DNA of 64,000 nucleotides, taken from the NCBI GenBank assembly GCA_036346205.1, contig JARFJB010001819.1, positions 3,829,501-3,893,500 on the forward strand, given 5' to 3'. Both the position numbers and the translations under genes were made by a program. A model generated the notes under the pieces. That model searched no databases and was not told where the DNA came from. It saw nothing but the letters and a program-made list of their open reading frames with translations. The DNA comes from Vesta saturnalis (lineage: Eukaryota; Arthropoda; Insecta; Coleoptera; Lampyridae). Shown in pieces: positions 32,633 through 43,084 of this stretch (position 1 is the stretch's first letter; each line of letters begins with the position of its first letter).

Positions 32633-33560
32633 CTAAAAGAGATGTTCGAACTGATGACCATTCTGTCTTATACATGCTTCACACACTCTTCTTGATCTTG
32701 TAAATGTCTGAAAGCTTCTCTAACTGCATTTGTCAAACGTTTAATGTTATCATATTGATTTTGGTATATTTTATTTTGCAGTTAACCCCATAAAAAGAAA
32801 TCTAAGACTAACAAGTCCAGGGACCTAGGAGGCCACCTTATCGGCCCATTAGTGCGAATCCATCTATTACCAAAATTGTTTTCCAAAAACGGGCGTATAA
32901 TTTGCACATTGTGAGATGGGGCTCCATCCTGTTAGAAATGAATTTGGTTCAAGTGACCTAAAGGAATGACATCTACTAATTCAAGCAGAACCATTTCTAA
33001 AATGTCCAAATATCTAGGAGGATAAGTTCCCTTCGAAAATTAAAAAAAGTAACATTTTTTTTGATCCTCATGTAAAGCAGGAAACGTTTAGTCCAAACCG
33101 TCCTTGTCTTTGGGGGAATATTTGGTGTTGATTTTCTTGAGACCGGAATCTGCTATTGTGCCTATTTAAAACACCTGAATTGCTGAAATGTGCCTCGTCT
33201 GACCATATAACATTTCTTCCCAAGTTGGGTACCTACTATATTTAGCATGTTTAAGTACCAGGATGTAGATGTTGAACAAGCCTAAATTTATATGGTTTAT
33301 ATTTATGGTGGCGAAGTATTCTTTGGATTCTTGTTTTCGAAACTTCAATACTACTTTCTATATTTCTGCAAGAACTTATAGGATTACCCTCCACACTGGC
33401 TAGAACGGTAACCTCATCATTCTCTCGATTTTCTTTATTATATTTTTTTAACCTGGATTTAGAAAATGATCCATAATTACTTAAATTTCTTTTTAATCTA
33501 TAAAACGTGATTATACTAGGTTTTCTCCATTCTGGAAACCTACATAGATGTAAAGTTTCT
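32633..33560 (-). pseudogene. mariner-like transposase (copy C)
   Basis: Same family as copy B. Read on the minus strand in shifting frames: ITFYRLKRNLSNYGSFSKS, SKTRIQRILRHHKYKPY (helix-turn-helix), VIWSDEAHFSNSGV with the first catalytic Asp, NVSCF, QDGAPSHNVQII with the second Asp, RWPPRSLDLLVLDFFLWG with the third Asp, and a QNGHQFEHLF tail with TAG at 32635-32633. At least five frame changes or stops, including one just before QDGAPSH. The catalytic residues all survive by eye. Confidence 0.8.
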
Positions 33561-34480
33561 TAATTATCAAAATTAATACCAAGCAAACTACATTTACCTG
33601 TTAAAATACAAATTTATTGTTGCGTCGGAGTTTTCATTACTCTGACCAAAGCAAATCAGCATATCATATGTTTGAAAGTATTCAAAATTTTGATTTTCTG
33701 TATATTTTGCACAATGAACAAGCAATATGATTGTTGCACAAAAATAATTTTAATCAGATTTGACAGGTCAATTACGTTTAGTCAGACTAGGCCCAGCCTA
33801 CTTACAAATTTAGATATAAAGTATTCTTTGTAAGTTTCATTGCCATTAATATTTTTTTCTGAAGCTGCAAGATGCATTTTACCCCATTGAAAAAAAATTT
33901 GCCAGTTTGAATATGTTTCAAAAATTATTATACCTAATTTGAATAATTTTTTGTTATTATTTTTGCATTTCTGCGTAAAAGTCCTTAGATTTATTATAAT
34001 CGCGTATTTACATATTTATAATTATAATAAAGCGGTAAGAATCTAGTAGCCCTTTTTTAATACTCAAGTATATCGTGGGCGTTCAAGAAAATACGCGTTT
34101 ATACTGGTTTTATAGTTCCATGGCCAACTATATCATCAAAATGTTAAATTAATCTAAGATTCATTTTTGAGGTTAGTACTGCAAAAGAAGTGCCACACAA
34201 TCTACATTTTTTGTAAACTTTGGTTTATTGCGAATAAACTGACTTTTTGTGGGGAAAACTATGCACGCCACTAAATTCTACGGAAAATTCTGTATAAAAG
34301 CAACTTTTCACCATTTCGATAAATTACAAGGCAAAGCAGTTATGAGGGGTGCTTAAAATGTGCAAATTTTGAATTTCGCCCTGTATCTCAAATACTAATA
34401 AGACCACAGAATAAACGTGATAAGACTATGACAACATACAACAGGGTCACGAAAACCGCATCTTTCCATCTTTGCTCGCA

Positions 34481-35342
34481 AACGAGGATACCCTTCAATT
34501 TCAACCAAAATGGGGCACAGTGTACATCTATGGTTTTGAAACTACCTTCTTTTGATAGCAAATTTATGTTTCTTAGTATTTTTTTTTACGTGTTCGGTTT
34601 TTTAGATATTTTACATTCTCCTCGACAAAGTCTTCCATTATTTTCCCATTAAGTGTTGACTTATGGCAAAAAAATTATTAAATGGAGGACATTCCTCTAA
34701 ACTTAAGAAATAATTGCTGGCTTCCGGTGCATTACTCAATTAAACATCATAGGTGGCTAAACAATTTTCAGTTTTTTTTCAATCGGTTAGGAGCAATAAT
34801 TTATAATCTAGGAGGCACTGATAGTTGACATGCAATGTATGAAGCTTTTAGCGTTGCATTCATTATCAATAATTTAAAAAAAATTTAAATAGACAATGTA
34901 TTGTACGTACTTACTAAACTAACCAAAGATCTTAATCCACTTAATGTGGTTCAAAAATGAGCTCGATTGTCTTATTCCTACAAACCTCAAAATTTTTCTC
35001 AACTAATCTAGCTTATAAAACAACAAAAAAAGATAGTCTACCATTTATAGTATTGTCAAATAAATGTCTACTCTTGCATACGGTGACTAAACTAATTAAA
35101 TTCCAAGTTGAAATTGAACTTCAATTCCAATAGAGATATTTTATTACTCTTTAAATTACGTTTATCACCATTTTTTAACACATCTCTATAAGTTTTTAAT
35201 ACTCAACGTAGTAAGTTTTTAAATAGAGAAATTCGAGGACCATCAACCAATGTATTCTGATTTTCCAGTCGGATTAAAAAATTTTACTTTTAAAGAGGAC
35301 TTAATGGAATATTTTTTATTATGTAAGTAATGGCACCCCTTT
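34481..35342. other. gene-free AT-rich stretch
   Basis: No gene recognised. Confidence 0.4.
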
Positions 35343-35945
35343 TTGCTACTAAAATTAGTTTCTGATAATTATAGAGAATGCTATAGCAACCAAGTTATCT
35401 ATTATGATGTTGCTAAAGCCATGGAGCACAATCAATCAAGTTCAAATCATGAAGAAGGTGTTACTAAACTAATTTATCACTTTTGTAATTTTGCCGAATT
35501 GCAACCACCTGATAATGTTCTAATTACATACTCAGATACCTAGATATTAGCTATAATATTAGGTAATATGAAGTTTGTAGATAAACAAGTCCAGCTTTCT
35601 TTCAAAAAGGGAAAAACTGTCCCTTTACTTTGTTAAAAAAAATCCGAAAAATATAAGGATGCTTTAACATACTTAAACAAATATCCTGATTGTGATGATC
35701 AAATCAGTTGAAGAATTTGTATGCCAAATGTATGGATATAAAAAAATAAGATCAATCAAATCTTTCGTCAAAAAGTTGAGAGTTTTGATGCATCTTATTC
35801 TCACAGCATATATCCATATATATCATAGATTTGAAAGAGCCCACGAATTTATTTCCCCTTGAATGTTGTTGGAAAGTCAATGAAAAAAAAAATGTTTTCA
35901 AAGGTTCACCGGCAATCGATTCCGTCAGTCTGCGATGATATGACA
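35343..35945 (+). pseudogene. relic of an uncharacterised insect repeat protein
   Basis: Open for 66 codons (35343-35543), then broken by stops. Seen: NHEEGVTKLIYHFCNFAE, VLITYSDT followed by ILAIILGNMKFVDKQVQ, then KSEKYKDALTYLNKYPDCDD and, in another frame, VEEFVCQMYGYKKI. As far as I recall, this order (an EEADTKL-like block, then SDTDI, then a KYPDCDD/VCQMYG region) belongs to a large uncharacterised protein encoded by repeats in many insect genomes. The normal segment between the two halves is deleted. Function unknown; possibly nuclease-like. Confidence 0.45.
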
Positions 35946-36976
35946 TTTAATCAACAAAACGACGAAGAATTAGGTAAAAATATTTTTTACAAATTAATAA
36001 CTGTAATTGTTATCAAAAGGTAAAAAAATATATAATTTAATACTTGAAGGAGAAGTATTTTAATTATGTATGGAGTCATGAAAGTTTACATTTTCATAGA
36101 ATTAAACTAATTTATTACAAGTTACACTGTGTCTATCTCACTTTAAATCTCATATTTTCATATTAAAAGGGTTCAGATGCATAATTCCTTATGTCTATCG
36201 TTAACACAATTTTTAGTGGTTTGTGATTAACAATGGTAAACGAAAATGTAATGCCTACTAGGGTGCAGCTTGATGGATGTCAACAGTGTTTTATCTATAA
36301 TTGTTATTTCATTTCACACCTAAAGTAGGTATTTGATTTTCTTCCACCATTACTTTAATTAAGGATAAATTTGAATACAGCAAATTCAATCCTGTTTTTT
36401 TAAGGTCTTTTTATTTATATTTGTTTACAACATGCAACAATGTCTCAAATACAGCCAAAGATATTTGAAATAATTTAAATTTTTTATTGTAATAGTATAT
36501 GGAAGAATTAGTATTTTCCAATAAATATATCATTTACAAATGTCATTATAATACAAATCTAATTTAAACAAAACTTCTTTAAGTATCAATTTTATATATA
36601 AAAGGAACGAATAAAAGTTGTTTATACCATGAAATATATTCGTATGTTTTTTAATGGAATTTATAATTTGATGACGTCAAAAAGTGCGCTAGAATAGACA
36701 CTTCCAGGAAATACCTGTGACCAATCCTAGTTCTGAACTGTCAAAAATCTAAGTTTCTGTCAAAGTTGGTTGTGAAAGTATTTTTACTTTTCGTAACAGT
36801 TTTTACGTGAATAATTCACAATATTTAATTAATTTGTTTAATTAAAGTGCATAAAAATGTAACTGTTTTATATTTTTACTCACCTATTGCAGTTTTCAAC
36901 TGATAATCGTGTTTTATTAGTGCCATAAATTTTATTCAGACTTTTAAAAGAATTACATTTTAATGTCACCACCAAA
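35946..36976 (+). other. upstream region of the Src-family gene
   Basis: AT-rich. The proximal 250 bp presumably holds the promoter and 5' UTR, but no defined core element is visible and a 5' UTR intron cannot be excluded. Confidence 0.3.
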
Positions 36977-37341
36977 ATGGGAAGTTGCTGTAGTAATACT
37001 TCCGATAGAAGAGAAATAGATAGCAATGTAAGACTTGGTGTAAACACAATCGAAGATGTAACTATACAAAGTAATCCAATACCGACACCACCTCAAGAAA
37101 CAATTCGCCCTGTTTTAGTCAATCCATCAGAACCTGATCCACCGAATTCAAAAATTTTTGTTGCTTTATATGATTATGATGCACGAACAGATGAAGATTT
37201 AAGTTTTCGAAAAGGTGAACATTTAGAAATACTTAATGATACTCAGGGTGATTGGTGGCTGGCACGAAGTAAACGTACGAGACAAGAAGGATATATTCCC
37301 TCAAATTATGTTGCTAAATTGAAGAGTATCGAAGCTGAAGC
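36977..37341 (+). CDS. Src42A: Src-family non-receptor tyrosine kinase, first coding exon (Src42A-like)
   Basis: N-terminal 121 codons plus two bases of a cytoplasmic tyrosine kinase that signals at the inner plasma membrane. Seen: MGSCCS at the start, where Gly2 and Ser6 fit N-myristoylation and the adjacent Cys residues fit palmitoylation; a variable unique region with Pro-rich PIPTPPQ; and an SH3 domain at about residues 59-119 with ALYDYDA, LSFRKGEHLEIL, GDWWLARS and GYIPSNYV. The exon ends at 37341 before GTAAGT, in phase 2. The SH3 domain closely resembles insect Src42A rather than Src64B as I recall them. SH2 and kinase exons were not found, so they should lie beyond 64000. Confidence 0.88.
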
Positions 37342-39243
37342 GTAAGTACCTATTATATATATTTTTGAGTTTGATTAATTTGAGTAGGTTGTGAAAGCTA
37401 TTAAAGTGTGGTATTAGTGAATGTTGTAAAAATTAACTTCGGTTTTATTTAAACTTGTTCTTGATTATTTCACCTTGAAAGTTTCATACCTCTATGAATT
37501 TTTAATAGCAACTTTGTTGAGTTTTTTCTGTGTGTAGGTAATCAAAGTCGTCAAAATATTTTAATGAAAAGTTCATTTAGATTTCTAATATAAAATTTTC
37601 AAATCATTATTCTACTTAAACATTATATAAGCTTAAAGAGAAATGCATGTTTTCAGAATCTATATAATGTTAATCTATAAAAAAGAGATTTTTACTTAAT
37701 CACTAAAACTAATTAGAAAGTCACTCGTTAATATCCGTATGTGTAGAGATTTTTAATACCATACAATAACACTGCAGATGTTTAATTTTTTTAAAAATGA
37801 AGTGTGTTTTTATAAATGTATACAACTATTTAGTGTAATTACTTTATCACAGGTTATTGATTGATTTTATCTTTATCTTGAATTAATCACGTGTATAAAT
37901 TTTTCTGTTTATCAACATAATTTTTTAATTTTTGATAAGAACTCCTACAAATTCTTTTTATTATACCTACTTCCTGAAGTACTTTCAGAAAATTATAAGT
38001 TAAATTATGTTTATATATTAAATGTCAACCAGTTTGGAATTTAACAATTCAAGTTTGTTAACAAACCAGTCTAGGAAGTACAGAGTATTTACTTTAGGAA
38101 ACCACAGTAGTGTCAATGATTGTGTAGATAAATAACAGGAAATGTATCTCCCTGTAATTGAAGTTGTCTGATTTTTTCTAATTGTAATTTCCTTTTGTTT
38201 TTATTTTTGTTTGTTAAAAAATGTGGTACACTAATCTTATATTAATAATTGTAATTTTATGCAAGGTTAATCATAATGAAAATTATAGATATGTATAACA
38301 TTTATGCAACTATTTCACGGTAGCTGCAAATAATTTGGTTAATGGGCTTTAACTAAATATTTACTGTAGTGTTTTAAAAATATTTCACTATTTGTGCTAG
38401 ATTTCGATTTATGACATACTCTCTGTGTATATAAATATAGATTGTAGTTTTATTGTGCATTTGAAGGTTTTCAAGCAATATTTTATTGTCTTATCATATT
38501 ACAGGATAGTGATAATTGGGAATTTCCCCACCCCTGTTAAAAAATTTTGTTGATAGGAAATTGCGGTTTTGATAACATTTTACTACAGGGGATTTACTGA
38601 AGGTGCGGAAGTATAATCTAGAGGGCCATTTGGTTAACACACTAATGTAGTGGAACAAGGGTGGAAGATATTATCAGAACATTTTATCAATTACCAAACA
38701 AGATGGTATTACTATAAAAAACATGAAATGATTGGCAATTTTGTAATAATTGGAAAAAGAATTTCTCTTAATAAAAATATATTTAATACGAGATTATGGT
38801 CATATCATCTGTTACATTTTTACTTGTGATAAATTTTGCATACAATGGATTAGTAATTAGTATGTAATCAATAGATAGAGTGACAATAATGAAATGGGAG
38901 GTGGTTATAAGAAAAATGAGATGAGTACGAACTCACTATTTTGAGTTGTCTAAACATGTAATGTTTTCATTTAACGAACTAAATCGAATAACATACAAAA
39001 CCCTTCCTAATGATTAATTTAAATTATTTGTTACCACATGTACTACTGGTATAGGAAAACAATATTAAATATTTGAAATGAACATACTATGCATAGCTTG
39101 TCTTGAGAAAGCTTTTATTTGTTGACAAATGAGAACAAAACTGAACATTTTTCATCTTTGATAGGGAAGTTATCCAAATGTGGGATCATTAAATGTTATC
39201 TACTTATAAGTAATTTTTAAAATGGAAAGCCAAGTTTTTTTAC
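37342..39243. other. start of presumed Src intron, no gene
   Basis: Donor GTAAGT at 37342. AT-rich sequence without recognisable elements. Confidence 0.5.
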
Positions 39244-39560
39244 AGCATAAGTGCAGCGTGTCCAAGATAAGAATGAACAGATGGGGATATCTGTAATGGT
39301 AAGAGATAGAAGATTGGTGAAATGGGACAAAAGTTAGCCTATATTATGATTTTAGTTTACAAATTCCAATACTCAATAACTCAAAAATTTAGTCTTTTTC
39401 AAATATCTTCAAAACTGTTAAAGGTATTTGGAATTTGTGAATGCCATAAATATGATCTCCATATTAGATAACTTTTGTCCCTTTTAACCAATCTTCTATC
39501 TCTTATCGTTACAGATATCTCCACGCTGATCATTCATATCTTAGATACGCGGTGTATAAG
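39244..39560. mobile_element. small inverted-repeat MITE
   Basis: Nearly a perfect hairpin: left arm (CCAAGATAAGAATGA, GATATCTGTAATGGTAAGAG, ATAGAAGATTGGT, GGGACAAAAGTTA) is matched in inverse order by the right arm ending near 39556. About 315 bp, no coding sequence. Confidence 0.8.
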
Positions 39561-39771
39561 CTCACAGAATATTGTTCAAGCATTAAAAGACATCAAATGT
39601 TCTGAAAGCATTTAATTAGTTGATCTGTAGGTTACAGATTTTGGACATTGTTGTCATGTAGGTTACACAGCTTTGACATTTTCATAGTTAAGTTGTGGTT
39701 AGTATTTAAACAATTCTTAAAACTAAGAATATAGTAAATGTGTTCTATATATTATGTGTGTGTCTATACGA

Positions 39772-40022
39772 GGTGTGGCTATAAAATAAGGAGACTGATG
39801 CTTCCGAAGCATGCGCCAAACGCGAACGATCTCTTTCGAATTCGGCGCCTCCCGTGTCTGTAAACAAATTAGTCTGGCCGTGACCTTCGTTTGTATAAGA
39901 GCTGTTGCTTTGTTTTGCCGGAAAAATGATAAATGTAATACCTAATAGAGTAACGAATCGTCGAGAAATTTCACACGAAACTTGGAAAAAGCGCTACTGA
40001 AACTTACCTTAATCCTATCTAA
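39772..40022 (+). mobile_element. 5' end of a true mariner (Mos/irritans-type) element
   Basis: Begins CGAGGTGTGGCTATAAAATA, a mariner-type terminal motif, followed about 200 bp later by a frame reading VEKFHTKLGKSATETY, the N-terminus of mariner transposases. Truncated there. A different mariner lineage from copies A-E. Confidence 0.7.
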
Positions 40023-40492
40023 GCAACCTGTTAAAATATTAGTTACAAGTCTATAATTAGCAGTACCTTTAACGAGATTGCTTAAAAAATGAATACTGAC
40101 ATGTCAAAACCACAAAATGCACGCTAAATAGGTAACTCTACAATGAACCAGTTTGGAAACAAAAAATAACACTTTTATAACATACCTCCTCAATAACTCA
40201 AACATAATGTAGGATTCGTATTGAATGGAAGCAAAAATTAATTTAATCACGCCGCCTTGTTTATTCTTTGCGAAGATGTGCCTCATAACACTCTAAAAAT
40301 AAAAAGTGCCAAACAAACGTTCGCTTTAAGCAACGGAAGAACAAAGAATAATTTTTATTTTAATTTTTCTACCCGGTTATGGTACCAAGTTCAAAATTCG
40401 ACGGTTGTATTTAATATAAATGTAATACCTAATGTATAATTTTCATAAATTTTTGTTTATAAAATTGTTAAGGAAGCAATTAAGCGAACTGT
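40023..40492. other. gene-free stretch
   Basis: No feature recognised. Confidence 0.4.
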
Positions 40493-40760
40493 GACAACCC
40501 TCTTGTGCGGTGCTGACGTCCATAGTCATTGAAAGCACTAACGACCACATCGGTGTCAATCGGCCGTTTACAAAAATTAGGAACTCCCTTGTCGCTCCAC
40601 TAACGATCGGACCGGTGTCATTTGTTAGTGCGCCTTGAAGCTTTATACTTGCTTTAGCGAAATTGGCCATTTCCTAAAAATATATACCCTTTTGTGCGGT
40701 GCGGACATCCCACCACTATTGCAAGCATTAACGACCTTACCGACGCACCGTTCGTGCGCA
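40493..40760. repeat. two direct repeats about 190 bp apart
   Basis: CCCTYTTGTGCGGTGC.GAC..CC followed by ATT.AAGCA.TAACGACC occurs at 40497-40565 and again at 40686-40755. Class unknown. Confidence 0.6.
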
Positions 40761-41084
40761 TGTTGGTGATGGTGTAACTTCTAAAGGACTTGGCCGATTG
40801 AAGTAATATTCACACAGTATATTTATTATGTGGAGGCAATGGTTCATAGTTTTTTTTTATTAAATAAGGGGAAATGGCTTAACCAATTTTAATGAAATTT
40901 TGGGTATATAGGGATGTGTACGGTGATTGTTTTAACGTTACTTATCTAAAAAGAATGGGAGAAAATAGTTAAGGGCCGTAACAAAGCACTCTGGGACTGC
41001 TAGTAATGTATATAACATACGGAGAATTTCCAAATATTGTTTGTTCAAAGCCGTACACTTGCCATAAAACAATAAATAACAACA

Positions 41085-41190
41085 TTAAATCCGGGAAAAA
41101 TAGTCCTAGGCGAGTTCTTAAACTAATCCTACCCGACTGCGGAAGATAGCATTGTAGTTTACTCGGTAAAATCATACAAAATTCAAATTC
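41085..41190 (+). repeat. dispersed repeat, copy 2
   Basis: Diverged relative of 14215-14370 in the same orientation. Confidence 0.4.
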
Positions 41191-41692
41191 AAACATACAA
41201 TTCGTACATCCTTTCACTTTAAAAGAATAGGTTAAATTTCGTCTCAGTAATTTTAATTCACATTAATTCAATCTTGAAAATCTTCAATTATCCAAAACTT
41301 AAGACAATTTTGAAACATACGTCATCGGAAACTTATTGATCACACCATGTGTACATACAGTCAAAGTAGTGAGACGTTATCTGAACACTTTCAAATTCAC
41401 TCGTATACGCATACAATAATATTTGCAACTGTTGTAAACATTCTGAAGTAAATAACTATCACCCAATTTGGAAAAATAATTCAGTTTATTAATTTTTAAT
41501 CACGAAAGCACGTTCGTGTCTTAAAAATTGAGAGACGTAACGATCAGTGCGTCTTTTACGAATCATATATCTTATCAAATACTATTTAAATTCTTTATTT
41601 TAAACTGTATTTAAACGTTCGCAAGTATGAATTGCTGCGGTTTAAATCTGAAAATTCTATTTAATAAATAAATCGTGACCAGTATTGTGTAC

Positions 41693-42274
41693 CCTCAGGT
41701 ACGAAGAATATTTTACTTATTTAGATCCCGAAGATGGGTCAACTGTGACCCACATAGTCAATCCTGATTTAATTCGTTAAGATCTAACAAGAGAATGTTT
41801 AAAGAAATTTTTATTAAATATTAACTTTATTTTAACAAAATAAAAAAATCGTGAAATAATAAGTTTAAATTACATTTTATTGCATTTTTTTTATTAACAA
41901 TTTTTTTTTAGGATGGCTCCCCATCGTCGTCTCTTTGACAATAGTTACATTTAATTTTCACAAAGTGAACTTCATCCCGTGTTTCTTCACACCGAATCGA
42001 AGTATAAACTTGTCCTCAGTGTGTATTTATAAACATATAGTAAACGTTCCGTAAAAGTCCGAAAAGCGGGTTAAACGTGACTCGATAAAATGCGTGTTGT
42101 GTATAAGAAGAAATATAATTTGTCTATTTACGAATGATATGAAAACTAATAGAAGGGAACACATAAGGAGAATTTACGAAAAGCTAAATTTGTAAAAAAA
42201 TATTTTAAAAATTATTGCGAAATAGGTGAATTTCGGGTCAAGCTTGACCCACTCTTTGTTCTCCGAGGGTTAAA
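41693..42274. mobile_element. candidate piggyBac-type MITE
   Basis: Left end ACCCTCAGG, right end CCGAGGG directly followed by TTAA, the piggyBac target. Each end carries a subterminal palindrome, GGGTCAACTGTGACCC near 41740 and GGGTCAAGCTTGACCC near 42237. The left-hand TTAA is not preserved. No transposase recognised inside. Confidence 0.45.
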
Positions 42275-42444
42275 GGTTGTACAGAAGTTCCAATATAAAT
42301 TTTACTGCAGTTGTTACAAGGAATTTTGTAAATGGTATTTGTTTTTTGTTGTTTTGGCGTTTTTGATTTTAGTTTTGTACAGGATACAGGATGCGGCATT
42401 AGTGCGTCGAAGTACGTTATATCCGTTATTAAAGGAGATATCAA
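42275..42444 (-). pseudogene. Penelope-like element, GIY-YIG endonuclease fragment
   Basis: Minus strand reads KSKTPKQQKTNTIYKIPCNN followed by CSKIYIGTS, the start of the GIY-YIG domain of Penelope-like retroelements, preceded by a Cys residue as usual. The domain is cut off after about 30 residues, where the MITE boundary lies. Confidence 0.65.
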
Positions 42445-42511
42445 AAAAAGTTATTTACAAAAATTATAGGCAACTTCAAACTTCACATTATAATAGATAT
42501 TTATGTATTAA

Positions 42512-42599
42512 GGGCATAATCAGATGATTATGGCTCGAGAATGTTAAAAGCCCGACGCGAAGCGAGGGCTTTATTCTGAGCCATAATCTAATTATGCCC
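42512..42599. repeat. 88 bp nested hairpin with GC-rich apex
   Basis: GGGCATAATCAGATGATTATGGCTC pairs with GAGCCATAATCTAATTATGCCC. Nested inside, AAAGCCC (42547-42553) pairs with GGGCTTT (42566-42572) around GACGCGAAGCGA, which can itself fold. Confidence 0.85.
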
Positions 42600-43084
42600 G
42601 TGGTACATACAATGTTTTATTTTATTTTGCACCATGAAACTGGAACAAAATATTAAAAGATTCACTATTTTCGGCAAGTTTTAAATGCAAATGCAGTGAA
42701 ATAAAGTCGACAGTACGCTAATTTGTTGTTACTAAGATACTGTGATATTGCTATTATATATCATGTCATGTGTTTGCTGTCAATCATGCTGCTTAGCATC
42801 AATGACATTTCCGTGCTATAAAGACCACATTACGCCCGCATTTGGAAGCGTATAAAGAACATTATGGTGGCAAAATAAAATAAAATAATTTTCGTATTTA
42901 CAAGGTGTTGCATATTACCAGGGTGAACTAAACATACTTTTTTAAATGAGACATCCCATATATTATTTCAAATTTAGATTAAGCTCATCTCCTCCATACT
43001 TTCAATACAGGGTTTCATTACGTTATACAGGGTATTTCAAAAGTTATGGTCAATTGTACACCAAAATCATTCCCATTTCAACAG
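42600..43084. other. gene-free stretch beside the foldback element
   Basis: Contains CCAGGGTG and ACAGGGT words (42920, 43008, 43027) of the sort seen at mariner-type ends. No gene. Confidence 0.35.

Larger units (their letters stand above)
29461..34480 (-). mobile_element. mariner-like element with long TIRs (copy C), split by nested insertions
   Basis: Right arm about 34120-34480. The left arm is its inverted copy in three pieces: 29461-29695, 32023-32141 and about 32496-32560. Shared landmarks are AAGATG.GGTTTTC, AGTCCTATTAGTATTTGAGAT, TAAGCACCCCTC, AAGAAGTGCCAC and GATGATATAGTTGGCCATG. The gaps in the left arm are later insertions at 29696-32022 and 32142-32495. The transposase relic is on the minus strand between the arms. 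Confidence 0.8.
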
